Below are positions 18,958-26,848 of a stretch of DNA of 64,000 bases, in pieces; the stretch's first letter is position 1, and each line of letters opens with the position of its first letter. Source of the DNA: Nitrospiraceae bacterium (GTDB lineage Bacteria; Nitrospirota; Nitrospiria; Nitrospirales; Nitrospiraceae); NCBI GenBank assembly GCA_035623075.1, contig DASPUC010000023.1:23481-87480 (forward strand). Direction: 5' to 3'. The notes under the pieces were generated by a model, which made no database searches, had not been told where the DNA came from, and saw nothing but the letters and a program-made list of their open reading frames with translations. The position numbers and the translations under genes were made by a program.

Positions 18958-19785
18958 ATGAAGCTGCCATTTCTGCCAAACCATGACGACGCGAGTTTCT
19001 TCAACTTCCTGACCCGTCACCATCCCGACCTCACCCCTGCAGGCAGGAGTTGGACCGCTTCGACGCCGGCTCCGATCGAATCGCCTCGTGCGCAGGTGCC
19101 GATGACAGTTCCCCAGGCCACGACGGTTCTGGCGATCAAGTACCAGCAGGGGGTGGTGATTGCGGGCGATCGGCGCGCGACCGAAGGGTACCAGATTGCC
19201 GAGCGGCGGATCGAAAAGGTGTTCAAAATCGACGAGTATTCCGCCATGGCGATCGCGGGAGCCGCCGGGCCGTGCATCGAAATGGCCAAGTTGTTCCAAA
19301 CCGAGTTGGAGCACTACGAAAAACTCGAAGGGGTCCAACTGTCCTGCGAGGGGAAGGCCAACAAGCTCGGACAGATGGTCAAGGCCAACCTGCCGATGGT
19401 GTTTCAGGGGCTCGTCGTGATGCCGCTCTACGTCGGCTACGATATGAAACGCACCGAAGGGCGGATCTTCAAGTACGATCTCGCCGGAGGACGCTACGAA
19501 GAGTCGGACTATCATGCCATTGGATCCGGCGGCAAAGATGCGCGCAATACGATGCGGGAACATTTCACAAAAGGGATGGCCGAACAGGATGCGCTGAAAC
19601 TGGCCCTCCTTGCCCTTTACAACGCGGCGGATGACGATGTCGGGACCGGCGGGCCGGATCTTGTGCGGGGTATCTATCCGACGGCCAAAATCGTGAATGC
19701 CACCGGCATCACCGACGTGTCCGAACAACAGATCCGCGGAATCTACGACGGGGTCCTCGCCACCAGACGGTCCAAGGAGAGCTGA
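18958..19785 (+). CDS. prcB: 20S proteasome beta subunit
   Basis: A 275-residue precursor of the catalytic beta subunit. A 54-residue propeptide precedes the predicted autocleavage at Ala54/Thr55. The mature N-terminus TTVLAIKYQQGVVIAGD gives nucleophile Thr1, Asp17 (residue 71) and Lys33 (residue 87) at the expected spacing. It assembles into the central rings of the 20S core. No clear SD precedes ATG 18958, so translation may depend on upstream coupling. It is followed by prcA after two bases. Confidence 0.97.
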   Translation: MKLPFLPNHDDASFFNFLTRHHPDLTPAGRSWTASTPAPIESPRAQVPMTVPQATTVLAIKYQQGVVIAGDRRATEGYQIAERRIEKVFKIDEYSAMAIAGAAGPCIEMAKLFQTELEHYEKLEGVQLSCEGKANKLGQMVKANLPMVFQGLVVMPLYVGYDMKRTEGRIFKYDLAGGRYEESDYHAIGSGGKDARNTMREHFTKGMAEQDALKLALLALYNAADDDVGTGGPDLVRGIYPTAKIVNATGITDVSEQQIRGIYDGVLATRRSKES

Positions 19786-19787
19786 TC

Positions 19788-20474
19788 ATGCCGCTGCCCT
19801 ACTACGTCTCACCCGAGCAGATGATGCAGGACAAGGCGGAGTATGCCAAGAAAGGCATCGCCAAGGGCCGGTCGATCATCGCCATGGAATATGCCGACGG
19901 GATTCTCTTGGCGGCGGATAACCCCAGCGCGTCGCTCCACAAAATTTCCGAGGTCTACGACAACATCGCCTTCGCGGGAGCGGGGAAGTACAGCGAGTTC
20001 GAAAACCTGCGCAAGGCGGGCATCCGTCACGCCGATCTCAAGGGGTTCATGTACAGCCGCGAAGACGTCACGGCACGGTCTCTGGCGAACGGCTATTCCC
20101 AGAGCCTCGGCACGATCTTCAGTCAGGAACTCAAGCCGCTCGAAGTCGAAATTCTCGTCGTGCAGGTCGGACATAACGGCCATACCAACGAAATCTACCG
20201 GATTTCCTTCGACGGGAGCATCATCGACGAAAAGAGTTTTGCGGTGATCGGTGGGAAATCCGATGCCGTCCAGACGGCGCTGAAGGACAAAGCGGCGGCC
20301 CAGCCGCCGAACCTCAAAGCCGTGCTGAGCCTCTGTGTCTCGGCGCTGGAACAGACCTCCAATCAGAAATTGCCGGTCGAGGGGCTGGAAGTCGCCGCGC
20401 TCGATCGGACCCGTGACGGCCGAAAATTCCGTCGGTTCTCTCCTGCCGAGATCAAGCAACTCCTCTCCGCGTAG
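19788..20474 (+). CDS. prcA: 20S proteasome alpha subunit
   Basis: A 228-residue alpha subunit forming the outer, gating rings of the 20S core. The N-terminus MPLPYYVSPEQMMQDKAEYA resembles the YxxPEQ(M/L)M(R/K)(E/D) start of bacterial PrcA. It lacks a catalytic Thr and propeptide, as expected. The pocket between subunits should accept the GHYL tail of the ATPase. It is coupled to prcB (start two bases after its stop). A MITE-like element begins at the last base of its stop codon. Confidence 0.96.
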   Translation: MPLPYYVSPEQMMQDKAEYAKKGIAKGRSIIAMEYADGILLAADNPSASLHKISEVYDNIAFAGAGKYSEFENLRKAGIRHADLKGFMYSREDVTARSLANGYSQSLGTIFSQELKPLEVEILVVQVGHNGHTNEIYRISFDGSIIDEKSFAVIGGKSDAVQTALKDKAAAQPPNLKAVLSLCVSALEQTSNQKLPVEGLEVAALDRTRDGRKFRRFSPAEIKQLLSA

Positions 20475-20599
20475 CAGGATGCTGAAAAAGTCCGTCAGCT
20501 TTGTTCTCGCGTCGCTTAGAGGCTCACCGTACGGGACAAAGTACGCCTCGCCTCTTCGCTCACTGCGGCCGCGCTGAACGGCCTTTTTGACCATCCTGC
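20474..20599. mobile_element. 126-bp MITE-like palindromic element
   Basis: The ends GCAGGATGCTGAAAAAG (20474-20490) and CTTTTTGACCATCCTGC (20583-20599) are inverted copies with 15 of 17 matches. The interior is G+C-rich and has no plausible gene. The A/T blocks flanking the stem would also make a bidirectional terminator in RNA. It sits between prcA and pafA and so may split the operon. No second copy was noticed in the window. Confidence 0.7.
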
Positions 20600-20707
20600 A
20601 GGGTGCACTGATGCCATCCGCGATTGCGCGCCCCCTGTGTTTCCCCTGTGGTCACATCTTTTCCACCAACTAGCTAGTTCCGTTTGATTGCCATTCTCGA
20701 CGTTCAG

Positions 20708-20736
20708 TTGAAGAAGGCCGGGCTCGCGTGTATTCT
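20708..20736 (+). promoter_or_regulatory. Predicted promoter of pafA
   Basis: TTGAAG (20708-20713) and TATTCT (20731-20736) with a 17-base spacer lie between the MITE-like element and pafA. The expected start is near 20743, giving a 25-base leader to ATG 20768. It would let pafA be expressed independently of the upstream genes. Confidence 0.5.
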
Positions 20737-20767
20737 GTTAACATTAGTTATGATGCCCCCCGGACCC

Positions 20768-22144
20768 ATGAAACAGCGGATCTTCGGCCTGGAGAATGAG
20801 TATGGCCTGATCTTCTCCCCGAACGGCCGCATCTATCTGCCGATGGAGAAGGTGCTGGGTTATATCTTCGAAGGCCTGATCCCCAACAGCTGGCCCTCCA
20901 ACGCGTTCCTCGTCAATGGCGCGCGGTTCTACCAGGATACGGGGTGCCATCCGGAGTATTCGACGCCGGAATGCGACAACATCCTCGATCTCGTCGTGCA
21001 CGACAAGGCCGGAGAGCGGCTGCTCGAAGCGTGTCTGCCGGCGGCGGAGGAACGGCTGCGCGAGGAAGGCCTCTCGGGCGAGATTTATATCTTCAAGAAC
21101 AATACCGACTCGCTCGGCAACACCTACGGCTGCCACGAAAATTTTCTCATGCGCCGCGACGTCGATTTCTGGAAGGTCACGGAACAGCTGATTCCGTTTT
21201 TCGTGACCAGGCAAATTTACACCGGCGCGGGAAAAGTGCTGAAAGTTTCCGGCAAGCCGCAGTTTTTCATCTCGCAACGCGCCCAGCACATTCACGAAAA
21301 GACTTCCTCGTCGACGACCTCCTCGCGCAGCATCATCAATACCAGGGATGAACCGCACGCCGATGCCGAACGGTACCGCCGCCTGCACATCATCGTCGGC
21401 GATTCCAACATGTCCGAATATGCCACCTATCTGAAGGTGGGGACCGCCGCGCTGGTCCTCTCCATGATCGAAGAGGGCTTCACCGTGCACGGCATGGAGC
21501 TGGAAGATCCGGTCAAGGCGATCCGTGAAATCTCCCGCGACGCCACGCTCAAACGCAAAATCAAACTGGACGACGGCCGGCAGATGACCGCGATCGAAAT
21601 TCAGCGCGTCTACCTGGACCGGGCGCAAGACTATCTGGCGCAGCAGGACCACGATCCGATCCACGACGATGTGTTCGAACGATGGGCCTCGATGCTCGAT
21701 CGATTGGAAGACGATCCGATGCAGTTGGTCCGGGAAGTCGACTGGATCACCAAGAAACACCTCATTCAGTCGTACGCGGACAAGAAGGGATGCGGCTGGG
21801 ACGATCCGCGGGTCTTCCTGCTCGATCTCCAGTTCCACGACGTGAAGCGGACGCGCGGGTTGTATTATCTCATGGAGTCGCGCGGGCTCATCGAGCGGAT
21901 CGTCGGGGAAGAATCGGTCCAACGGGCCATGTCGACGCCGCCGCAGACCACGAGGGCCAAGGTGCGCGGCGATTTCATCCGCTTCGCCCGGGCGAAGAAT
22001 CGCTCGTATACGGTGGACTGGACCTATCTCAAACTGAACGGCTATTGGGAGGAAACGATCCTCTGTATGGATCCCTTCAGCGCCGTGAATCGGCGGGTGG
22101 ATGAGCTCGTGTCCCAGGTCTCGGGATTACGGTTCTACCGATGA
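20768..22144 (+). CDS. pafA: PafA-like modifier-protein ligase
   Basis: A ligase of 458 residues that in actinobacteria joins the Pup C-terminal Glu to substrate lysines. Seen: MKQRIFGLENEYG, aligning with the MQRRIMGIETEFG start of mycobacterial PafA (this fixes the start at 20768 rather than 20684), catalytic Asp57 in FYQDTGCHPEYS, and KNNTDSLGNTYGCHENF. The Dop loop is absent. It has its own predicted promoter after the MITE-like element. Its stop overlaps the following peptidase start (ATGA). Its cognate modifier (Pup or UBact) is not seen. Confidence 0.95.
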   Translation: MKQRIFGLENEYGLIFSPNGRIYLPMEKVLGYIFEGLIPNSWPSNAFLVNGARFYQDTGCHPEYSTPECDNILDLVVHDKAGERLLEACLPAAEERLREEGLSGEIYIFKNNTDSLGNTYGCHENFLMRRDVDFWKVTEQLIPFFVTRQIYTGAGKVLKVSGKPQFFISQRAQHIHEKTSSSTTSSRSIINTRDEPHADAERYRRLHIIVGDSNMSEYATYLKVGTAALVLSMIEEGFTVHGMELEDPVKAIREISRDATLKRKIKLDDGRQMTAIEIQRVYLDRAQDYLAQQDHDPIHDDVFERWASMLDRLEDDPMQLVREVDWITKKHLIQSYADKKGCGWDDPRVFLLDLQFHDVKRTRGLYYLMESRGLIERIVGEESVQRAMSTPPQTTRAKVRGDFIRFARAKNRSYTVDWTYLKLNGYWEETILCMDPFSAVNRRVDELVSQVSGLRFYR

Positions 22145-23145
22145 TTATTCCGGCGATCAAAAAAGCCCGACTGCGCATCTCGCAACTCGACCGCACGGTC
22201 GTGACGGCGGTCGTGCTGCTGGCCAGCGTGTTTCCCGTCGAGCTGTTTCCGAATACGCCGACGCAGCCGAAAGGCATCGACGGGCAGTACAGTGGCAAGC
22301 AGGGCCAGGTAATTGTAGTCAAGATCCCTGCTGATGAACAGGCCACGGAGGTCCGGGGAACGTTCCTCACGCGGGCGATTCCGTTTTTCCCCGATCCCCG
22401 GTCGGCAGGGGCGCCGGGCTATGTAGGTCTACTCGGGATCGACATGCAGGATGAGCCGGGAACCCATGAATTGGCGATCGACGTTCAATCGGGCGAGCAG
22501 GTTCGCAAGCTGAGCTTCAACGTACTGGTGGTCAAAGAAAAATTTCACGTCGAGCATCTCACGCTGCCCAAGGACAAGGTCGACCTCGATGAAAAAAGCC
22601 GGGCGCGGTGGAAGGCCGAGCAGGAACAGGTGAAGCTAGCCCTGGCGGAAAATTCACGTCTCCGGTTGTGGCGGAGCGACTTCATCGAGCCGGTCAACGG
22701 CAAACGCACCGGCATCTTCGGCAGTGTCCGGATCATGAACGGCCAAGCCAGGAGCCCCCATAACGGCGAAGACATCGGCGCGCCGATCGGCACCGACGTG
22801 GCGGCCACCAACGACGGGATTGTGCGGATCACCGTCGATCACCTCTTGTCCGGCCGGGGAGTCTATGTCGACCATGGCCTCGGCTTCTACTCGATGTATT
22901 TCCATTTGTCGGAAGTTCTCGTCAAAGACGGCGATTTAGTGAGGGCGGGCCAGATCATCGGCAAGGTCGGTGTGACCGGCCGTGCCACCGGGCCGCATCT
23001 CCATTGGGGCGTCAAATTGAACGGTGCTCGTGTGAACCCCTATGCGTTGCTCGATCTCCCGTTCAAGAACGGCTCTTCCCCCGCCACGACGGTCGCTGCT
23101 CCGGAAACAGCCGCTCCCGTGCCGGCCGTTCCAGTGAAAGATTAG
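22141..23145 (+). CDS. M23/LytM-family peptidoglycan endopeptidase
   Basis: A 334-residue protein with an N-terminal membrane or signal segment (about 18-38), an Ig-like N-terminal region (about 50-130) and a LytM domain (about 195-310). Unlike the EnvC-like protein upstream, all zinc ligands are present: HNGEDIGAP (H, D), YFHLSE and the HLHWG ending. An active DD-endopeptidase in the periplasm is expected. It is translationally coupled to pafA by a 4-base overlap, an unexpected partner for a cytosolic ligase. Confidence 0.93.
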   Translation: MIIPAIKKARLRISQLDRTVVTAVVLLASVFPVELFPNTPTQPKGIDGQYSGKQGQVIVVKIPADEQATEVRGTFLTRAIPFFPDPRSAGAPGYVGLLGIDMQDEPGTHELAIDVQSGEQVRKLSFNVLVVKEKFHVEHLTLPKDKVDLDEKSRARWKAEQEQVKLALAENSRLRLWRSDFIEPVNGKRTGIFGSVRIMNGQARSPHNGEDIGAPIGTDVAATNDGIVRITVDHLLSGRGVYVDHGLGFYSMYFHLSEVLVKDGDLVRAGQIIGKVGVTGRATGPHLHWGVKLNGARVNPYALLDLPFKNGSSPATTVAAPETAAPVPAVPVKD

Positions 23146-23309
23146 CCTGCATCACTTCGAGCGGGCTGAAGGCCGGATAGGCCCAGATACTCCGTCCGTG
23201 TACGCCATGCGTCATACGCGCCTAGCGTTCGGATCTAGGGCGATGTCTTGAGGGGAAAGCGGTATGCTGCATCAGCTCTACCGATAAGGCTCCCTCAGAA
23301 AGATCTTCG

Positions 23310-24713
23310 GTGACCAGCACCGACCACTTGCAAGCGGAACAAACTCCAGCAGAGGACCAGGTACCGAACCGCCGTCCGCGGTTGCCGCTCTACACGCAAG
23401 TCCTCATCGCCGTGGCCTGTGGAACGGCATTCGGAGCCGCGTTCGGCCAGGAACCCTACTGGGGCGGACTGCGCAACGAAGACCTCGGCCAGCTCGGCCT
23501 GTTCGTCGTCACGCTGCTCAAGACGCTGGCGATTCCGCTCATCTTCTTCGCGATCGTCGATGGGTTCATGCGCACCAACATCCCGCTGGGCCAGGGCACC
23601 AGGCTGCTTGCCATCTGCCTCATCAACGTCTCGGTTGCCATGACGATCGGCCTCGTGATCATGAACACCTGGAAGCCGGGTCTGGCCTGGTCCGACCACA
23701 TGGATGAGCTGCTGAATGTCATGCCCGGCTCAACAGCATCGTCGGCCGCCTCGTCCAAAGGGTTCGCGTCGGATCAGCTGAAACCGTTTGAAAGCCTTGT
23801 CGCCTATATTCCGCAGAGCATGCTGCGCCCCTTCGCGACGAATAACGTGATCGGGGTCGTGATACTCGCGCTCGTCACGGGCGCCCTCCTTCGCCGAGTG
23901 CGGACCGCGAGGGAATCGAGCGGGAGGGGGGCAGGCAGACTCGCGGAGGGAATCGAGCACGTCTATCGCCTGCTCATGCAGGCGCTCGGCTGGATCGTCC
24001 GTGCCATCCCCTTCGCCGTCTTCGGCGTCCTGGCCTATGTCGTCGGGAGGGCCGGGATCGGCGCGTTCTCCGTCCTCTGGATTTTTCTCGCCGCGACGCT
24101 GCTCGGCCTCGGGCTGCATGCGCTGGTCTACTATCCCGCCGTCGCCTGGCTCGTCGGCAAGAAGCCGCCCAAGGAATTCTTCGGCCAAAGCGCCGATGCA
24201 ATCATGACCGCCGTGTCGTGCAACAGCAGTCTGGCCACCGTCCCGGTCACGCTCCGGTGCCTCGAACGGATGAAGGTCTCACCCGAATCCGCACGCCTCT
24301 CCGCCTGCGTCGGCACCAACCTCAATAACGACGGCATCACCCTCTATGAAGCGATGGCCGCGCTCTTTCTCACGCAGGCGCTGGGGTTCCATCTGCCGAT
24401 GGCCAATCAGCTCCTGATCGTCATGGCATCGATCGTCGCTGGCGTCGGGGTGGCGGGAATTCCGGAAGCGGGCCTGATCGTCTTGCCGCTCGTCCTCTCT
24501 GCGGCCGGGTTGCCGAATCACATCATTGCCGCCGCGATTCCATTGATCCTCACGGTCGATTGGATCATTGCCAGAGCCCGCTCAGGCGTGAATGTCCTGA
24601 GCGATATACTCGTTGCCATCCTCCTCGACATCGGGCGTGACAAGCAGACTGCCGCCGAACCCATCCCGTTGTTGTCCGGATCCTCGGAGCCCAACACCAC
24701 GATGTCCCGCTGA
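23310..24713 (+). CDS. Dicarboxylate/amino acid:cation symporter (DAACS family)
   Basis: A 467-residue GltP/DctA-type transporter with about eight membrane helices and two re-entrant hairpins. Seen: the LLKTLAIPLIFFAIVDGFM segment, the serine-rich hairpin SCNSSLATVPVTLRCLE, and NLNNDGITLYEAMAALF, the position of the usual NMDGT cation/substrate motif, here NNDGI. The substrate is probably a C4-dicarboxylate or acidic amino acid, but the changed motif makes it uncertain. GTG start with a weak SD. It is a single gene, followed by a palindromic repeat. Confidence 0.9.
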   Translation: MTSTDHLQAEQTPAEDQVPNRRPRLPLYTQVLIAVACGTAFGAAFGQEPYWGGLRNEDLGQLGLFVVTLLKTLAIPLIFFAIVDGFMRTNIPLGQGTRLLAICLINVSVAMTIGLVIMNTWKPGLAWSDHMDELLNVMPGSTASSAASSKGFASDQLKPFESLVAYIPQSMLRPFATNNVIGVVILALVTGALLRRVRTARESSGRGAGRLAEGIEHVYRLLMQALGWIVRAIPFAVFGVLAYVVGRAGIGAFSVLWIFLAATLLGLGLHALVYYPAVAWLVGKKPPKEFFGQSADAIMTAVSCNSSLATVPVTLRCLERMKVSPESARLSACVGTNLNNDGITLYEAMAALFLTQALGFHLPMANQLLIVMASIVAGVGVAGIPEAGLIVLPLVLSAAGLPNHIIAAAIPLILTVDWIIARARSGVNVLSDILVAILLDIGRDKQTAAEPIPLLSGSSEPNTTMSR

Positions 24714-24743
24714 GCGCGTCTCGCCAGTCCTGTTGCTCGCGCT

Positions 24744-24862
24744 CGTCCATCTGGTTTATGTGGTTTGTTTGGTTCGTTTCGTTGGTCCAATCGATGGACG
24801 AAATTAACCAGATAAACCAGAACAACCAGACAAACGAAATAAACGGGACAAACCAGAGAAAC
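24744..24862. repeat. TGGTT/AACCA palindromic repeat array
   Basis: The left arm is built from CTGGTTTATG, TGGTTTGTTT and GGTTCGTTTC units. The right arm is an imperfect inverted copy (AACCAGATAAACCAGAACAACC and AAACGAAATAAACG). They are centred on GTCCAATCGATGGAC at about 24786-24799. It is capable of a long hairpin and may terminate the symporter transcript. Related units recur near 25333, 32955, 43115 and 58975. Confidence 0.75.
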
Positions 24863-24886
24863 CGCCATTCAGATGGATAATTCCGG

Positions 24887-25354
24887 TTGTACAAGCGGGT
24901 GGCGGCCAGTAAGCTGGATGAGGGCGTGTGGGACCGCCTTGAGAGCGTGAGAAAACCGAAGACCAATATCTGGACGCTGGTCCTCGCGATCGCCTTCGCC
25001 TGTGCCGTGGCAGCGCTGGACCTGCAGCCTCGATTTCAGGGCGTGCCCTGGTATGGATTCTTCGTCGTCCCGGTCATCTGGGTCGCCCTCTGGTCTGCGG
25101 AGGACGATGTCTGTCCACTCATTGCCGTGGCTGTTATCGTCACGGGTCTCACGATCGTCCGAAGCCACATCTCCCTCCGCATCCTGGCGCTGGCGCCGGT
25201 CGTAGACCGCCTCATCGTCGTGAGCATCGTATGGCTCACCGTTCTCCTCGCCATTCTGCGGAAACGCACGCGCCGCACGTTTAAATGGATCACCCTTGCC
25301 GGGAGGCAGTGGGAACCGGACAACTCCGGCAACCAGACACACAAGACCAACTAA
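24887..25354 (+). CDS. Hypothetical membrane protein
   Basis: About 155 residues with three or four hydrophobic helices (about 28-46, 55-73, 78-95, 108-126) separated by short polar loops, resembling the sensor-membrane part of a kinase or cyclase without its catalytic domain. No family is recognised with confidence. The start is TTG 24887 or GTG 24899. The last 15 residues run into repeat DNA (CAACCAGACACACAAG), suggesting the original 3' end was replaced by repeat insertion or that this is a gene remnant. Confidence 0.5.
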   Translation: MYKRVAASKLDEGVWDRLESVRKPKTNIWTLVLAIAFACAVAALDLQPRFQGVPWYGFFVVPVIWVALWSAEDDVCPLIAVAVIVTGLTIVRSHISLRILALAPVVDRLIVVSIVWLTVLLAILRKRTRRTFKWITLAGRQWEPDNSGNQTHKTN

Positions 25355-25560
25355 ACGACCCGGACAAACCAGACAAACCCGCCTCCCGCCTGCCCTGAGC
25401 ATGTCGAAGGGCCTCCCGTGTCGCAAGCTATTAGCCATCAGCTCTCAGCTCTTCAGCCCCCCTCGCATCACGCGTCACGTTTCACGTCTTGCAAGCTCTC
25501 AGCCATCAGCTCCTTGGTCCTGCCATACGCCATACGCTCTTATTCCCTGACGCCTCCCAT
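25333..25560. repeat. Repeat cluster: AACCAGACA units, CTGAGCATGTCGAAGGGC and period-7 repeats
   Basis: Three families abut here: pentad AACCAGACAAAC-type units (25333-25382), the dispersed CCCTGAGCATGTCGAAGGGC unit (about 25391-25412), and heptad repeats AGCTATTAGCCATCAGCTCTCAGC-like followed by CATACGC units (25427-25545). No gene is supported in this 320-base gap. Confidence 0.7.
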
Positions 25561-25674
25561 CCGCGACGCTCGTCCCGCTCTTCTCTGTTGCACCATCCGC
25601 ACGGTCAGCAGAACCCATTGCAAAGGGCATGAAATCGCCGTACAGTTAGGCCATCACCTTGGAGGGTGGCGCCT

Positions 25675-25905
25675 ATGCCAAAATCAGTAGCAGAACTGGA
25701 GCGGGAAGCCCGGCGTTTGCCGGCACAAGAGCGTGCACTGCTGGCGCAACACTTGATTGCCAGCATCGATCCCGGAGAGGATATCGATGCGGAAGCAGCC
25801 TGGCTGGAAGAAGCTGAACGCCGCTACCAAGCCTACCGTCAGGGTAAACTAACTGCCAAGCCAGTCGATCAAGTCTTTCGTGAAGCAAAATCCCAACTCA
25901 AATGA
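25675..25905 (+). CDS. Addiction-module antitoxin component
   Basis: A 76-residue protein of the putative addiction module component family (TIGR02574-like): ELEREARRLPAQERALLAQHLIASID is the typical amphipathic start and EAAWLEEAERRYQAYRQGK the typical end. It is predicted to bind and neutralise the toxin encoded next. ATG 25675 follows GGAGGG (25661-25666) at a normal distance; GTG 25666 is inside that SD. It overlaps the toxin gene by four bases. Confidence 0.9.
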   Translation: MPKSVAELEREARRLPAQERALLAQHLIASIDPGEDIDAEAAWLEEAERRYQAYRQGKLTAKPVDQVFREAKSQLK

Positions 25906-26216
25906 CCGTCGTCGTGTTTCTTCCCCCCGCTCAGGAGGAAATGACGGAGGCGGCACGGTTTTATGAAACCGAATCAATGGGGTTAGGAACGGAATTTCTC
26001 GCTGAGGTTGAACGGACGGTTGCAGCAATCACCTCCCATCCAAAGGCCGCTCCGAAAGTAAAGCAGGACATCCGACGTCGTTTATTGAAGCGATTTCCTT
26101 TCGGCATCTTGTATGCCGCCACCATGGACGAAATCGTGGTCCTCGCCGTCATGCATCTCCGCCGCCGCCCCGGTTACTGGCAAGACCGCCTTGGCTCATC
26201 AAACCCATCACAGTAA
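25902..26216 (+). CDS. RelE/ParE-superfamily toxin
   Basis: A 104-residue toxin with the ParE-like pattern: FLPPAQEEMTEAARFYE helix, GTEFLAEVERTVAAI helix, HPKAAP, RRRLLKRFPFGILYA beta strands and VLAVMHLRRRPGYW at the end. ParE proteins poison gyrase, while related RelE proteins cut mRNA; the sequence favours the ParE/RelE-like group often paired with this antitoxin. It overlaps the antitoxin (ATGA). It appears intact. Confidence 0.92.
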   Translation: MTVVVFLPPAQEEMTEAARFYETESMGLGTEFLAEVERTVAAITSHPKAAPKVKQDIRRRLLKRFPFGILYAATMDEIVVLAVMHLRRRPGYWQDRLGSSNPSQ

Positions 26217-26245
26217 AGAGCCGTTCACAGACCCCGCGCCTGCCC

Positions 26246-26400
26246 CAGAAGAATACGTGCATTCCATCTCCTCAGTCCGATCAACGAGATAGACCGATCT
26301 CGCCATTAGCTATCAGCGATCAGCCATCAGCACTCTGCTTGTGTCATACGCGATACGCCATACGCTCTGGCTCCCTCGGCCAGCAGCACTCAGCACTTTC
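26246..26400. repeat. Repeat cluster with heptads and a 25-bp unit
   Basis: It contains GAATACGTGCATTCCATCT (also near 35767), a 25-bp unit at 26279-26303 that recurs exactly at 33003-33027, then AGCTATC/AGCCATC heptads and CATACGC units. It is noncoding. Confidence 0.7.
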
Positions 26401-26413
26401 GGGTCCTCTGCTG

Positions 26414-26671
26414 CTAGGCTTCCTGAATCCGCACGAACTGGCGCGCGCCGCGCAAGTCATCCATCGTGCACAGATTCAGTTCCAGCAGCAGATGCTCCAG
26501 TGCTGCAACCCGGGCCGTCACCTCCGGCAGCACGATGTCGATTCGATCGATCAACTCGTCCAGTCGGCGATGGAGCCCAGTTCCTCCGCTCTCAGCCGAC
26601 GGGCCCTTCCTCACCCGCCCTGCCGGCCGACGTGGTCCCCGCTTGCGCGGACCTTTCCTCTTGGGTGGCAT
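26414..26671 (-). CDS. Hypothetical basic coiled-coil protein
   Basis: 85 residues: a strongly basic, Pro/Arg/Lys-rich N-terminus (about 1-25), then a leucine-rich helical segment (RRLDELIDRIDIVLPEVTAR and onward) likely to form a coiled coil. The ATG at 26671 is preceded on its strand by GAGGAGGG at a normal distance, which supports expression. No family is recognised. The basic arm suggests nucleic-acid binding, but this is only inference. Confidence 0.6.
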   Translation of the reverse strand: MPPKRKGPRKRGPRRPAGRVRKGPSAESGGTGLHRRLDELIDRIDIVLPEVTARVAALEHLLLELNLCTMDDLRGARQFVRIQEA

Positions 26672-26848
26672 AGGTCCCTCCTCGTTCGATCGAATCCTCT
26701 ACGCGTCTTTCCATAATTGGTCAAGCGCCATCGTGATGAAGACGCGGTCGTCTGACCAAGCTGAGCCGTCGGCTTGACCTTTATTCCATCTCGTCGTAAT
26801 GTCCCTGACTCGTTCTGTTAACTGCCGGACGCGCACGGGGAGCCTGAG

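Noticed and set aside
18723..19004. Hidden Pup/UBact frame between dop and prcB
   Set aside because: The only frame there is an antisense shadow without a Pup-like C-terminus; the gap itself is 33 bases.
20335..20577. Frame over the prcA end and MITE-like element
   Set aside because: It translates the repeat element and the prcA gene in the wrong frame.
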